Assembly: GCA_013416445.1 (NCBI GenBank)
Contig: JACCER010000016.1
Coordinates: 1 to 64,000 of the forward strand
Direction of reading: 5' to 3'
Length of the DNA: 64,000 bases
From: Alcaligenaceae bacterium
Lineage (GTDB): Bacteria; Pseudomonadota; Gammaproteobacteria; Burkholderiales; Burkholderiaceae_B
Positions 1 to 8,913 of the stretch are shown here, in pieces; the first letter of the stretch is position 1; each line of letters begins with the position of its first letter. The notes below the pieces were generated by a model. It was not told the DNA's origin. It saw only the letters and a list, made by a program, of their open reading frames with translations, and did not search any database. The translations under genes and the position numbers were made by a program.

Positions 1-1
1 A

Positions 2-148
2 CTGGTCCGACCGGGCGAGTTCCGCGGACGCCTCGATGGCGCTGACCGTAACGGGAACCCCGCCAGGGGCGCAGCGCGTGAAGCCGAAACAGCCTCCGAC
101 ACACCCGACTTTCGCAAGAACGAAAAACCACCCACAACACACGCCTAG
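2..148 (+). CDS. Possible 3' end of a gene entering from the left
   Basis: A reading frame is open from the window edge and ends at a TAG at 146-148, giving 48 residues of a charged, Arg/Asp/Pro-rich tail. Third codon positions are mostly G or C, like the real genes nearby. A half copy of the intergenic palindrome family follows at once, which in this window normally lies just behind a gene end. Nothing in the short tail identifies a family, and it could be non-coding. Confidence 0.3.
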   Translation: MVRPGEFRGRLDGADRNGNPARGAAREAETASDTPDFRKNEKPPTTHA

Positions 149-167
149 CGCCGCTAATCCAGCCTAC
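142..167 (+). repeat. Partial REP-like palindromic element
   Basis: The right half of the repeated intergenic element is present: GCGCCGCTAATCC followed by AGCCTAC. The left arm (GTCGGATTAC) is missing. It overlaps the end of the possible partial gene at the window edge. Confidence 0.5.
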
Positions 168-204
168 AAACGCTAAAAGCAAGTGCCATGCGCGTTATTC
201 CGAC

Positions 205-1710
205 CTACACATCCTCCCCAAACTTGATCCCCTGCGCCAACGGCAATTCATGCGAATAATTCACTGTATTAGTGGCCCGCCGCATATACGCCTTCCAGGC
301 ATCCGACCCCGACTCACGCCCGCCACCGGTTTCTTTTTCGCCCCCGAAAGCACCTCCGATCTCAGCCCCTGACGTACCAATGTTCACATTGACAATACCG
401 CAATCGGAACCCGCAGCAGACATAAAGATTTCAGCCTCACGCAAATCATTGGTGAATATCGCCGACGACAAACCCTGGGGCACATCATTTTGCATATGCA
501 CAGCGTCTTCGAAGTTTTCGTAACGCATCACATACAGGATGGGCGCAAAGGTTTCCTGGCAGACTACCGCCGTCTGTGCCGGCATTTCGACCAGCGCGGG
601 CGACACATACCAGGCTTGCGGATACTGCTCTGCCCACTGGCGCTCACCGCCAAACACTGTGCCGCCCTCATTGCGCGCCTTGGCCAGCGCCGCCTGCATG
701 TCCTCGAACGCAGCCTCGTCGATCAACGGACCAAGCAAAGTGCCGATATCCAGCGGATTACCTATACGCGCGCTGGCATAGGCCTTTTTGAGCCTGGCCA
801 ATAAATCGTCGGCAACGCTTTCGTGCACGATAAGGCGTCGGGTAGTCGTGCAGCGCTGTCCGGCTGTACCAACTGCCGCAAACAAAACACCTCGTGTCGC
901 CATGTCGAGATCGGCGGTGGGCGTGACAATAATGGCATTGTTGCCGCCCAGTTCCAGCAATGAACGGCCAAATCGCGCCGCCACTCTGGGGCCGACTTCC
1001 CGTCCCATACGCGTGGAACCCGTGGCCGATAGCAAAGCGATACCGCGATGATCAGCCAAGGCCTCGCCAACTTCGCGCCTGCCTATCAGTACCTGCGACA
1101 AATTGCCCGGCGCGCCGCCAAACCTGGCAACCGCCCTGTTGAACAAGGCCTGACAAGCGAGGGCAGACAATGGTGTTTTCTCGGACGGTTTCCACACCAC
1201 GGCATTGCCACAAACAATGGCCAAGGCCGTATTCCATGACCATACGGCAACCGGAAAGTTAAAAGCAGAAATCACCCCAACCACGCCCAAAGGATGCCAG
1301 GTTTCCATCATGCGGTGACCGGGCCGCTCGGACGCGATGGTCAAGCCATACAGCTGACGCGATAAACCCAAGGCAAAATCGCAGATATCTATCATTTCCT
1401 GGACCTCGCCCAAGCCCTCGGCCAGGATCTTTCCTGTCTCGATGGACACCAGGCGGCCCAAAGCCTGCTTATGCGCCCGCAATTCGTCACCCAGCAACCT
1501 GATCAGTTCGCCACGGCGCGGCGCCGGCACCAAACGCCATGCCATAAAGGCGACACACGCCGCATCCACCGCAGCAGCGGCCTGGGCGGCGGTGTGTTCA
1601 TGCACCTGCGCCAACTTTGCGCCATCGATAGGAGAATGCACCGCCAGGCTCCCACCCCCCAAAATACCAGAATCCAGTTCGAGAACATCCAGCAAATTCT
1701 TGATATTCAT
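205..1710 (-). CDS. amaB: ALDH7-type aldehyde dehydrogenase (piperideine-6-carboxylate / aminoadipate semialdehyde dehydrogenase)
   Basis: This 501-residue NAD(P)-dependent aldehyde dehydrogenase has the full set of ALDH residues: Asn151 in the AFNFP segment, Lys174 in WKPSEK, Glu253 in LELGGNN and the nucleophile Cys287 in GQRCTTTRR. The GQRCTTTRR context and the C-terminal RRATNTVNYS segment are typical of the antiquitin/ALDH7 branch, which oxidises 2-aminoadipate 6-semialdehyde in lysine and pipecolate catabolism. The start is supported by AGGAGAT a few bases upstream. It diverges from an ornithine cyclodeaminase-family gene that could make pipecolate, which fits the same pathway. The family is secure; the substrate is inferred from the subfamily and the neighbour. 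Confidence 0.85.
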   Translation of the reverse strand: MNIKNLLDVLELDSGILGGGSLAVHSPIDGAKLAQVHEHTAAQAAAAVDAACVAFMAWRLVPAPRRGELIRLLGDELRAHKQALGRLVSIETGKILAEGLGEVQEMIDICDFALGLSRQLYGLTIASERPGHRMMETWHPLGVVGVISAFNFPVAVWSWNTALAIVCGNAVVWKPSEKTPLSALACQALFNRAVARFGGAPGNLSQVLIGRREVGEALADHRGIALLSATGSTRMGREVGPRVAARFGRSLLELGGNNAIIVTPTADLDMATRGVLFAAVGTAGQRCTTTRRLIVHESVADDLLARLKKAYASARIGNPLDIGTLLGPLIDEAAFEDMQAALAKARNEGGTVFGGERQWAEQYPQAWYVSPALVEMPAQTAVVCQETFAPILYVMRYENFEDAVHMQNDVPQGLSSAIFTNDLREAEIFMSAAGSDCGIVNVNIGTSGAEIGGAFGGEKETGGGRESGSDAWKAYMRRATNTVNYSHELPLAQGIKFGEDV

Positions 1711-1811
1711 GTCATCTCCTTGGCAACTAAAAAGCCCACAGCCAAAAGCATAGGATATTTATCGCAAAGTCTGAAACAATACCCAAATGCCTACTTCCAT
1801 TGTGAACCTTT
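1711..1811. promoter_or_regulatory. Divergent promoter region between the dehydrogenase and reductase genes
   Basis: These 101 bp separate two start codons pointing in opposite directions, so they must hold both promoters. The stretch is AT-rich. I see no operator palindrome I would name. Confidence 0.5.
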
Positions 1812-2732
1812 ATGAAAACCGATACTGTTGCAATTTTCAATGCTGAACAAACCGCTGGCCTGCTGGGTTTTGTGGAATTGGTCAGCGCCATTGAAAGCGC
1901 CTGTACCGAATACACCAAAGGCAGCATTGCCGCCCCCGAGCGCCAGGTCGTGCCGTTTCCACAGGGCGGGGTCATGTTGTCCATGCCAGCCACGGCACAC
2001 GATATCGGCATACACAAACTGGTCAACGTTACGCCAGGCAACCGAGCCTTGGGCCTGCCCACCATACACGGGGTGGTTTCGGTATTCGATGGTAAAACAG
2101 GACAAGAATTATGCGTACTCGACGGGCCCACCGTTACCGCGCGGCGCACGGCAGCCGTCAGCATGCTGGGCCTGAAAACATTTCTACCCGCCGCCCCCAC
2201 ACATGTGGCCCTGATAGGCACAGGAACACAGGCCTTAGGGCATATTGAAGCGCTGGCAGCACTTTACCCAGGGCTGCGCGTCACCGCAGTGGGAACCAGC
2301 CTGCCCAAGGCACAGGCCTTTGTCGACACCCACCAGCACTTGCCTCTGCAACTGCTGGCCACCACGGCCCTGCCCAATGACGTCGACGCCGTTATTACCC
2401 TGACTACCAGCTCCGTTCCGGTTTACCAGCAGCCCGCCCGTGCCGGCCTGCTACTTATCGGCGTAGGCGCCTTCAAGCCCGAGCTGGCTGAAATTGGCCC
2501 GTCTACCTTGCTGGCTAGCCAGATTTACGTCGATGACCCCGCTGGCGCGCGCCACGAAGCGGGCGACCTCATACAGGCCAAAATCGACTGGTCTGGTGTG
2601 CTGCCCTTGTCACATGCGCTTAGCCACGGAGCGCCCTTTCATCAGCCCATTGTTTTTAAAACCGTAGGCTGCGCAGCATGGGATTTAGCCGCTGCTCGCT
2701 GTGCACTGGCGAAAATAAAATCGGCAACTTGA
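1812..2732 (+). CDS. Ornithine cyclodeaminase / mu-crystallin family reductase (candidate piperideine/pyrroline-2-carboxylate reductase)
   Basis: The 306-residue protein has the family's Rossmann motif IGTGTQA at residues 135-141 and the TARRTAA segment near residue 109 that contacts the substrate in this family. Members are ornithine cyclodeaminases, alanine dehydrogenases or imine reductases acting on cyclic imino acids. It diverges from an ALDH7 enzyme, so reduction of piperideine-2-carboxylate to pipecolate would supply the same lysine route; that is inference. The length is slightly short for the family (usually 310-350). No strong ribosome binding site precedes the ATG, so the start is the least certain part. 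Confidence 0.75.
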   Translation: MKTDTVAIFNAEQTAGLLGFVELVSAIESACTEYTKGSIAAPERQVVPFPQGGVMLSMPATAHDIGIHKLVNVTPGNRALGLPTIHGVVSVFDGKTGQELCVLDGPTVTARRTAAVSMLGLKTFLPAAPTHVALIGTGTQALGHIEALAALYPGLRVTAVGTSLPKAQAFVDTHQHLPLQLLATTALPNDVDAVITLTTSSVPVYQQPARAGLLLIGVGAFKPELAEIGPSTLLASQIYVDDPAGARHEAGDLIQAKIDWSGVLPLSHALSHGAPFHQPIVFKTVGCAAWDLAAARCALAKIKSAT

Positions 2733-2860
2733 ATGCCAGTGCATTTTTCAACCGGGCCGGTTAAGCTGAAATAGCAATGAAAACCCCTGCTAATCGACTG
2801 GACTAGTTTCGACCCATCAGTCTATGCTATCACTTGGCCACCTTGATATCGTTACAATAA

Positions 2861-3622
2861 ATGTCTACCGTTACCGCCCATACAGACCACGAAGATGATG
2901 ATCCATTCCTGATCACCTCAATGCTCGAGGTCCAGTCCCTGTTGCGCTCTCTTGAAGAAAAAGGGGCCATGCTAAGAATGCATATCGAGGGCAGGACGGT
3001 AGCCATTATCACGACCATACTCGAAGTCGATCCCGACACCCAAACTGTAATCGTAGACAACTCCACCGACGAAGACTTCAATCGGCGCATTGCCAGCGCC
3101 GAAAAAATATCTTTTGAAACCAATCTCGATAAGGTCCGCATACAGTTCTCTGTGCCGCGGGCCACCCCTTGTTTGCAAAATAATTTACCCGCCCTGCAAG
3201 TACCATTTCCAGAGTCAATCAGGCGGGTACAACGGCGCGAATATTATCGAGTCGACATTCCCGTCAGCGAGCCCGCTTCCTGCAGCATCAAACTGCCTGC
3301 GGATGCGGGCGGAAAAACCGTCAAGTTCAACATCAAGGATATCAGCGCGGGGGGTATTTCCGTGCTCGACAATGATCACTTGCTGGATAACGCAATGGGA
3401 ACAGTTTATGCCGACTGCCAGCTTGACTTGCCCGACGCAGGCACAGTAATAACCAGCTTGCGCATCATGCGTTCGCTAGACGAACAACAAAACAACGGCA
3501 AGGCAACACGCTTGCTGGGCTGCAAGTTTTTCAACCTGTCGAATCCCATGATCTTCATTATTCAGCAATATATTGGCAAGCTCGAACGCAAGCTCAACGC
3601 CAAGCGGCGGGGCTTCGAATAA
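2861..3622 (+). CDS. ycgR: YcgR-like flagellar brake protein with PilZ domain
   Basis: The 253-residue protein has the two-domain YcgR layout. The N-terminal YcgR domain covers about residues 15-115 and the PilZ domain about 118-240. Both c-di-GMP binding motifs are visible: the RxxxR motif (Arg126 to Arg130, in RREYYR) and DxSxxG (Asp160, Ser162, Gly165). YcgR-type proteins bind c-di-GMP and slow the flagellar motor. No flagellar gene lies nearby, so the link to motility rests on the family. The start has no obvious Shine-Dalgarno sequence. Confidence 0.8.
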   Translation: MSTVTAHTDHEDDDPFLITSMLEVQSLLRSLEEKGAMLRMHIEGRTVAIITTILEVDPDTQTVIVDNSTDEDFNRRIASAEKISFETNLDKVRIQFSVPRATPCLQNNLPALQVPFPESIRRVQRREYYRVDIPVSEPASCSIKLPADAGGKTVKFNIKDISAGGISVLDNDHLLDNAMGTVYADCQLDLPDAGTVITSLRIMRSLDEQQNNGKATRLLGCKFFNLSNPMIFIIQQYIGKLERKLNAKRRGFE

Positions 3623-3627
3623 GCTGC

Positions 3628-3661
3628 GTCGGGTTGGCGCCGCCAGGCGCATAATCCAACA
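3628..3661 (-). repeat. REP-like palindromic element
   Basis: GTCGGGTTGGCGCCGCC followed by AGGCGCATAATCCAACA is a degenerate copy in reverse orientation. It starts five bases after the ycgR stop codon. Confidence 0.75.
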
Positions 3662-3699
3662 AACATGCCTCACAAAGAAAACAGTCACGACAAGACAGC

Positions 3700-4278
3700 A
3701 TGAACACCACGGCCCAAAATATCATTGAATTCTGGCGCAAGGCCGGAGAGGACTGCTGGTTCAACGCCACTCCGGCATTTGACGCCCTGTGCCGCGAGCG
3801 CTTTCTAGAACAGCATCTGGCCGCCTCGCGCGGCGACCTGGACCACTGGAACCAACAGCCCGAAAGCACACTGGCTCTATTGCTGCTGCTAGACCAGCTA
3901 CCGCGCAATATGTTTCGCAACAGCGCCCACGCCTATGCCACCGACCCTATGGCGCGCATAGTGGCCTACCAAGCATTGTCCCTGGGCTACGACCAGCAGT
4001 TCGAACCCGCGCTACGCAGTTTCTTTTATCTGCCTCTTATGCACTCCGAGCAACTGGCCGACCAGCAGCGCGCCAGCGAACTATTCCATACGCTTGACAC
4101 CCCTCGCGCCGTCAAATGGAGAACACATCACTTGGCCATTATCAAACGCTTTGGCCGCTTTCCCCACCGCAACCGCGTACTGGGCCGAACCACCACGCCA
4201 GCCGAACAGGCCTGGCTGGACGCGGACGGCTTTCAAGACAAAAAGCAACTTGTGGCCAATGTCGGATTACGCTACTAA
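3700..4278 (+). CDS. DUF924 family protein
   Basis: This 192-residue protein matches the uncharacterised DUF924 family by its FWFxAG-like start (EFWRKAGEDCWF), the LLLDQLPRNMFR segment near residue 65 and the conserved FGRFPHRN motif near residue 150. Members are mostly helical and their function is unknown. The last codons (VGLRY and the stop) are written by a sequence that matches the left arm of the REP-like family, so the C-terminus seems to have been replaced or extended by an inserted element. It follows ycgR on the same strand with a REP copy between them. Confidence 0.75.
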   Translation: MNTTAQNIIEFWRKAGEDCWFNATPAFDALCRERFLEQHLAASRGDLDHWNQQPESTLALLLLLDQLPRNMFRNSAHAYATDPMARIVAYQALSLGYDQQFEPALRSFFYLPLMHSEQLADQQRASELFHTLDTPRAVKWRTHHLAIIKRFGRFPHRNRVLGRTTTPAEQAWLDADGFQDKKQLVANVGLRY

Positions 4279-4334
4279 TATGGCGGCGCCATGGTTTGTC
4301 GGATTACGCGCCTGGCGACGCTAATCCGACCTAC
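4261..4334 (+). repeat. REP-like element pair, the first overlapping a gene end
   Basis: A degenerate copy begins inside the DUF924 gene (GTCGGATTACGCTAC, then the stop codon). A full copy follows at 4298-4334: GTCGGATTACGCGCC, TGGCGAC, GCTAATCCGACCTAC. The complete copy can fold on itself through the TCGGATTA and TAATCCGA arms. Confidence 0.8.
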
Positions 4335-4601
4335 TATTTATTACTTCTACCACTGCGCCTAGTACCTCCTGCTGTTCGACCGCGCCCCAAGCAAGCAGCA
4401 TCGCGTGTGCAATCACCAACGACCAACATCAAGCTCATTAATAAGTGATTTCCCCTGAAGTGTGCATATTATGCACAAAATCAATTTTCCTGTTGCTCAT
4501 TAGCGACTCTTGAAATCCAATCTCCAGCATGACATCAAACACGTTAATGTGACACGCTTCCAGCCCTTCTTACTCCTTAATTCTCTTTTCAAGGATACAC
4601 A
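4335..4601. other. AT-rich intergenic region ahead of an acyl-CoA dehydrogenase gene
   Basis: No gene is seen here. It presumably holds the promoter for the following gene, and the end has AAGGAT eight bases before the ATG. No regulator site stood out. Confidence 0.4.
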
Positions 4602-5765
4602 ATGCTCTACACCCCCGAACACCATGAGTTGATGGCCAGTATTCGCCGCTTTGTAGCCAATGAAATTGATCCCTTCGCAGAAGAATGGGAAGCAAACGAG
4701 ATTTTCCCGGCCCATGAACTGTTCAAGAAAATGGGGCAGCTGGGGTTTTTAGGGATTACCAAACCAGAAGCCTTTGGCGGTCTCGGTCTGGATTTCTCTT
4801 ATGCGCTGGCCGCTGCGGAAGCCATAGGCTATGCCAGGGCACAGGGAGTCAGCATGGGCATAGGCGTGCAAACCAATATGGCCACGCCAGCGCTGGCCGC
4901 ATTCGGATCAGACGAACTCCGTCGCGAGTTTCTGGTTCCAGCCATCGCAGGGGATGTCGTGGCGAGTATTGGCGTGTCTGAGCAAGGCGCGGGTTCGGAT
5001 GTCTCATCGTTAAAAACCTCAGCGCGTCGAGATGGGTCTGACTATGTGATCAACGGCTCGAAAATGTGGATCACCAACGGCACACAGGCCGACTGGATCT
5101 GTTTACTGGCCAACACATCAGAAGGCTCAGCGCATAAAAACAAGTCACTGATCATTGTGCCGCTCAAGCACGAAGGGCGGCGCGCCAAAGGTATCGAGAT
5201 ACAAAAAATCAAGAAATTTGGCATGTGGTCGTCAGACACTGCACAGATCTTCTTTGATGACGTACGCGTGCCCGTATCCAATCGAATTGGGGAAGAAGGC
5301 ATGGGTTTCATCTACCAGATGAAGCAGTTCCAGGAAGAGCGGCTGGACGGAGCCGCACGTCGCCTGGCCAGCATGGCGCTTATTCAGGAAACCGCCGATT
5401 ATCTCCGGCAACGCGTAGCATTTGGCCGTCCACTTCTGGACAACCAGTATATTCAGTACAAACTGGCCGAACTCAAGACTGAACTGGAAGCCCTGCGCTC
5501 ACTCATTTACCGAGCCACCGAAGCTTATATACAGGATGAAGATGTGATCGAACTGGCTTCCATGGCGAAACTCAAGGCTGGGCGACTGGGCCGCGAGATT
5601 GCCGACTGGTGCATGCAGTTTCAGGGCGGTATGGGCTACACCTGGGAAAATCCTGTCTCCCGTGCCTACCGCGATTATCGTCTGGGCTCTATAGGCGGCG
5701 GAGCCGACGAAGTGATGATGATGGTCATTGCCCGCAAAATGGGCCTGATGGATTTTTCATCCTGA
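4602..5765 (+). CDS. Acyl-CoA dehydrogenase, AtuD/citronellyl-CoA dehydrogenase-like
   Basis: The 387-residue flavoenzyme shows the acyl-CoA dehydrogenase signatures: SEQGAGSDVSS near residue 126, the KMWITNG segment near 150 and the C-terminal GGMGYTWENP and RDYRLGSIGGGADE segments. These enzymes make 2-enoyl-CoA and pass electrons to ETF. The wording of the N-terminus and FQEERL region resembles AtuD-type (citronellyl-CoA) dehydrogenases from memory. Where medium-chain enzymes carry the catalytic Glu near the C-terminus this protein has Gly (IGGG), as in isovaleryl-CoA-type enzymes that use another Glu. An AAGGAT site supports the start. It is convergent with a second acyl-CoA dehydrogenase. 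Confidence 0.8.
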   Translation: MLYTPEHHELMASIRRFVANEIDPFAEEWEANEIFPAHELFKKMGQLGFLGITKPEAFGGLGLDFSYALAAAEAIGYARAQGVSMGIGVQTNMATPALAAFGSDELRREFLVPAIAGDVVASIGVSEQGAGSDVSSLKTSARRDGSDYVINGSKMWITNGTQADWICLLANTSEGSAHKNKSLIIVPLKHEGRRAKGIEIQKIKKFGMWSSDTAQIFFDDVRVPVSNRIGEEGMGFIYQMKQFQEERLDGAARRLASMALIQETADYLRQRVAFGRPLLDNQYIQYKLAELKTELEALRSLIYRATEAYIQDEDVIELASMAKLKAGRLGREIADWCMQFQGGMGYTWENPVSRAYRDYRLGSIGGGADEVMMMVIARKMGLMDFSS

Positions 5766-5880
5766 ACACTGAAAGCCTATTGTCCATGAGCACGATAGGC
5801 AGCTGCTACACCACGGCGTGCACTGCAAACCGTGATGTAGCAACCGCCTGCGCAAAAAACTGGTCGTGAATTTGAATAAA

Positions 5881-7029
5881 TTAAAAACCCAGCCTTTTAG
5901 CGATTAAGTCTTTCATGATCTCTTCAGAGCCCCCGCCTATCATCATGACCTTAACCTCGCGGTATAACCTTTCAACACGAGTTCCGCGCATAAAGCCCAT
6001 GCCGCCAAGTGTCTGTACTGCGGCGTCGGCGCAAAACTGAAATGTTTGAGTTGAAAAGTTTTTTAGCATTGCGATCTGGGCAAATGGCAACTCACCCGCA
6101 TCAAGCCTAGAGGCCAGATCATCGATCATGGCTCGCGTTGCCTCAATTTTAGTGGCCATATCGACAAGTTTATGGCGAATTACCTGTCTTTCGGACAAAT
6201 GCTTCCCAAAAGTCACCCTGTTTTTGGCCCATTGATATGCATCATGAAAACAAACCTGCGCGTAGCCACAAGAAGCGGCAGCCAATGCAAGCCGTTCATT
6301 GTTGAAGTTTTTCATGAGCAGCCGAAAACCTTCCCCTTCCTTACCGATCAGGTTCTCGACAGGAACACGACAATCAGTGAAGAATATCTCTGCCGTATCA
6401 GACGCCCACCATCCCATTTTCTTTAAAGGTGAACGCGTTATTCCAGGGGAATTCGCATCAATCAATATCAACGACACCTCAGGCCCATTTTCACCTTCTG
6501 TTTTAACAGCCACAGTCAAATAGTCGGCCCTCATGCCTGACGTTATAAAAGTCTTGCTGCCATTGATGAGGTAATGATCGCCCTTCAGTTTGGCTGTTGT
6601 TTTTATACTGGCCACATCCGACCCGCCGCTAGGCTCGGTAACTGCCAAAGCCGCGATCTTTTCCCCAGCCAGTATTTTAGGAAGCACCGCAGATTTAACG
6701 GAGTCTTGACCCGCCATGGCCAGATGCGGCGCACCTATGGTGTGAGAGAACAATCCGGAAACGACCCCTCCACTCCCACCCCAAGCACGCTCTTCAAACA
6801 AGATGACCTTGTAGAATGAGTCGCACTCTATCCCTCCGTACTGTTCTGGAAAGCCTACTTGAAGCAAGCCGGCATCAGCTGCTTTTTTATACAAGTCTTT
6901 AGGGAATTCGCCAGCCTCATCCCAGTCGTTGGCATATGGTTCAACCTCTTTGAAAATGAATCTTCTGACAGACCTTCTGAATTCTTCGTGGTCGTCGGTA
7001 TAGTATCTGGGGTTGGGTTTCTGTAACAT
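5881..7029 (-). CDS. Acyl-CoA dehydrogenase (branched/short-chain type)
   Basis: The 382-residue protein has the TEPSGGSDVAS and TFITSG flavin-site segments, the NNERLALAA helix and a C-terminal GGMGFMRGT plus MMIGGGSEE. It carries Gly instead of the medium-chain-type catalytic Glu, as in isovaleryl-CoA-like enzymes. I start it at the ATG at 7029, one base after the SDR stop, because this gives the family's usual N-terminus. An in-frame start at 7134 would add 35 atypical residues inside the SDR gene. No Shine-Dalgarno site is seen, so translational coupling with the SDR gene is likely. It is last in a leftward operon: receptor, SDR, dehydrogenase. Confidence 0.8.
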   Translation of the reverse strand: MLQKPNPRYYTDDHEEFRRSVRRFIFKEVEPYANDWDEAGEFPKDLYKKAADAGLLQVGFPEQYGGIECDSFYKVILFEERAWGGSGGVVSGLFSHTIGAPHLAMAGQDSVKSAVLPKILAGEKIAALAVTEPSGGSDVASIKTTAKLKGDHYLINGSKTFITSGMRADYLTVAVKTEGENGPEVSLILIDANSPGITRSPLKKMGWWASDTAEIFFTDCRVPVENLIGKEGEGFRLLMKNFNNERLALAAASCGYAQVCFHDAYQWAKNRVTFGKHLSERQVIRHKLVDMATKIEATRAMIDDLASRLDAGELPFAQIAMLKNFSTQTFQFCADAAVQTLGGMGFMRGTRVERLYREVKVMMIGGGSEEIMKDLIAKRLGF

Positions 7030-7030
7030 G

Positions 7031-7897
7031 CTATGAAAGAAAAGTAGGTGTTGTTGACAGATGGAAGCCGTTATATGCCTTCGACTTGTCATGCTCAGGC
7101 AGGTGCCAGGTATGCCTGGCATTAGGAACGCCACCGTCCACCCGAATTGTGCTGCCAGTTATAAATGCAGCAGCTTCGCTAAGCAAAAACACGGCTGCGG
7201 CGCTGACCTCTGATTCAGTTCCAAGGCGTTGCAGTGGCACATGCCGAGATAACGTGGTGATTTTCTTCTGGAATTCGGGCGAATAGGTTTCAAGCCCACT
7301 GGATGCTATCCAGCCAGGAGCAACCGCATTGACCCTGACGCCTGAAACAGCCCATTCACATGCGGCTGTTTCAGTAAAGTTCAACATACCTGCCCGGGCA
7401 GCGCCAGAATGACCCATTCCAGGCATTCCGTTCCACATATCTGCAATGATGTTGACGATAGAGCCACCATTGCTTTCCATCCATTGTTTATAGCATTCTC
7501 GTGCGAACAAAAAGCCACCGGTCAGATTGTTTCTGACAACAGCATCCCATCCATTGGCACTGATGTCTTTTAGCGGAGCGGGGAATTGGCCGCCGGCATT
7601 ATTGAACAACCCGTTTAATTTCCCATGTACGGAAATAATATTGGCCACGGTTTCTTTGACTACATCTTCATTTCTTATGTCGCATATGTGCACACTGATA
7701 TTTTTGTTGCCTGAACTGTTTATTATTTCTGAACGGACATTATCAAGTTTCTCTTGATTTCTGCCTATCAAGGCCAAATTTGCGCCTAAGCTTGCCAATT
7801 CATGCGCTGTACAGCGACCTATGCCTGACCCACCACCAGTGATGGCCACAACGCTATTGTCGAATAGCGTTTCTTTATATATGGATTTGTATGTCAT
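7031..7897 (-). CDS. Short-chain dehydrogenase/reductase, peroxisomal trans-2-enoyl-CoA reductase-like
   Basis: This 288-residue SDR has the cofactor motif TGGGSGIG (residues 20-27) and NNAGG (99-103). The usual YxxxK active site is absent; in its place stands HSGAARAG (163-170), a variant found in PECR-type enoyl-CoA reductases. Such enzymes act on acyl-CoA intermediates, which fits the acyl-CoA dehydrogenase one base downstream. The gene begins two bases after the Bug receptor gene ends, so the three are one transcription unit. The C-terminal tail after GGVPNARHTWH is longer than in typical SDRs. Reductase or dehydrogenase direction cannot be decided from sequence. Confidence 0.75.
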   Translation of the reverse strand: MTYKSIYKETLFDNSVVAITGGGSGIGRCTAHELASLGANLALIGRNQEKLDNVRSEIINSSGNKNISVHICDIRNEDVVKETVANIISVHGKLNGLFNNAGGQFPAPLKDISANGWDAVVRNNLTGGFLFARECYKQWMESNGGSIVNIIADMWNGMPGMGHSGAARAGMLNFTETAACEWAVSGVRVNAVAPGWIASSGLETYSPEFQKKITTLSRHVPLQRLGTESEVSAAAVFLLSEAAAFITGSTIRVDGGVPNARHTWHLPEHDKSKAYNGFHLSTTPTFLS

Positions 7898-7899
7898 AG

Positions 7900-8895
7900 T
7901 TATTTAGCGCCTATAAGTCCCAAATTCTCTAGTTGTATTTTGGTGTGTTTATATCTTTCTTTGGCGAACGCCTCATAGTCTTCGCTATTCAGATAGGCAG
8001 ATTCCTGATTAAGATTTTCCAGAAGATCCTGGATCTCTTTTGTGTTGAGTGCAAAATGAAACGCATCATGCAATATTTTGACTGACGCTGGATCAATTCC
8101 CTTAGGCCCAGCTATGCCAAAAGGTGAATTGGAAACAACGTCCAAGCCCACCTCTTTCAGTGTCGGCACATCGGGCCACTTGGGCACCCTTTTAGACGTC
8201 CATGTTACTAACACACGGGCTCTGCCTTCTTCCACCATTGGCGCTATGGACCCAGCGGTAACCCCTAAATCGATATGTCCGCCCATCAAGGCCGCTATGA
8301 TTTCCGCTTCGCCTTTATACGGAACATGGTTAAGCTTGATCCCCGAAGCCTGTGCCATTTCTTCAACAGTTACATGCATGGTGCCGTTAATGCCCGTGGT
8401 GCCGTAGGATATCTGCCCAGGTCTTTTCTTGGCTTCTTTCACCACCTCATTCCAACTCTTGAAAGGCGATTTCGCGTTGACTGCAATGCCTAAAGCATAG
8501 CCAGAAAGATGAATGATGTAAGTGAAGTCTTTGGCGGGGTCATATAGCGTTGTTTGAAGATGAGGAAACCTATACACTGACTCGGGAACAATAGAAAGGG
8601 TGTAGCCATCTGGTGCTGCTGTAACCAGTCTATTTACCCCTAAAATTCCTGCCGCACCAGGCCTGTTCTCAACAACAACAGGTTGACCCAATTTTCGGCT
8701 GGCCTGATCGGCAAGATGTCTGACAATACTATCGGTTGCTCCACCAGCTCCAAAGGGAACTATCAATGTAACGGGACGAGCTGGAAACTGACTTGCCCAG
8801 GAACTTGTCCCTAGCAAGCCTGCAAAGACAGCAGCACTTGTGCTTATTGCCAAACGCTTTAAAAAAGCTCTGCGAAAAAAATTAGAATTCACCAT
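7900..8895 (-). CDS. Bug-family (TctC-like) periplasmic solute-binding receptor
   Basis: The 331-residue protein begins with a signal peptide containing RRAFLKR and a hydrophobic stretch that ends at SSWA, so export by Sec or Tat is likely. The mature part starts with the Bug hallmark FPARPVTLIVPFGAGGATD and carries VENRPGAAG. Bug proteins bind carboxylates and related organic acids, mostly for tripartite tricarboxylate transporters, and are very numerous in Alcaligenaceae. The start at 8895 has a good AGGAGAC site; a longer in-frame start at 9057 lies inside the IclR gene and is rejected. No membrane subunits are next to it. Ligand unknown, perhaps the acid degraded by the two downstream enzymes. 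Confidence 0.85.
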   Translation of the reverse strand: MVNSNFFRRAFLKRLAISTSAAVFAGLLGTSSWASQFPARPVTLIVPFGAGGATDSIVRHLADQASRKLGQPVVVENRPGAAGILGVNRLVTAAPDGYTLSIVPESVYRFPHLQTTLYDPAKDFTYIIHLSGYALGIAVNAKSPFKSWNEVVKEAKKRPGQISYGTTGINGTMHVTVEEMAQASGIKLNHVPYKGEAEIIAALMGGHIDLGVTAGSIAPMVEEGRARVLVTWTSKRVPKWPDVPTLKEVGLDVVSNSPFGIAGPKGIDPASVKILHDAFHFALNTKEIQDLLENLNQESAYLNSEDYEAFAKERYKHTKIQLENLGLIGAK

Positions 8896-8913
8896 GTCTC
8901 CTGGTTTATTTGT

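Noticed and set aside
7030-7134. N-terminal extension of the acyl-CoA dehydrogenase
   Set aside because: It overlaps the SDR gene and the extra residues do not fit the family; the ATG at 7029 gives the usual N-terminus.
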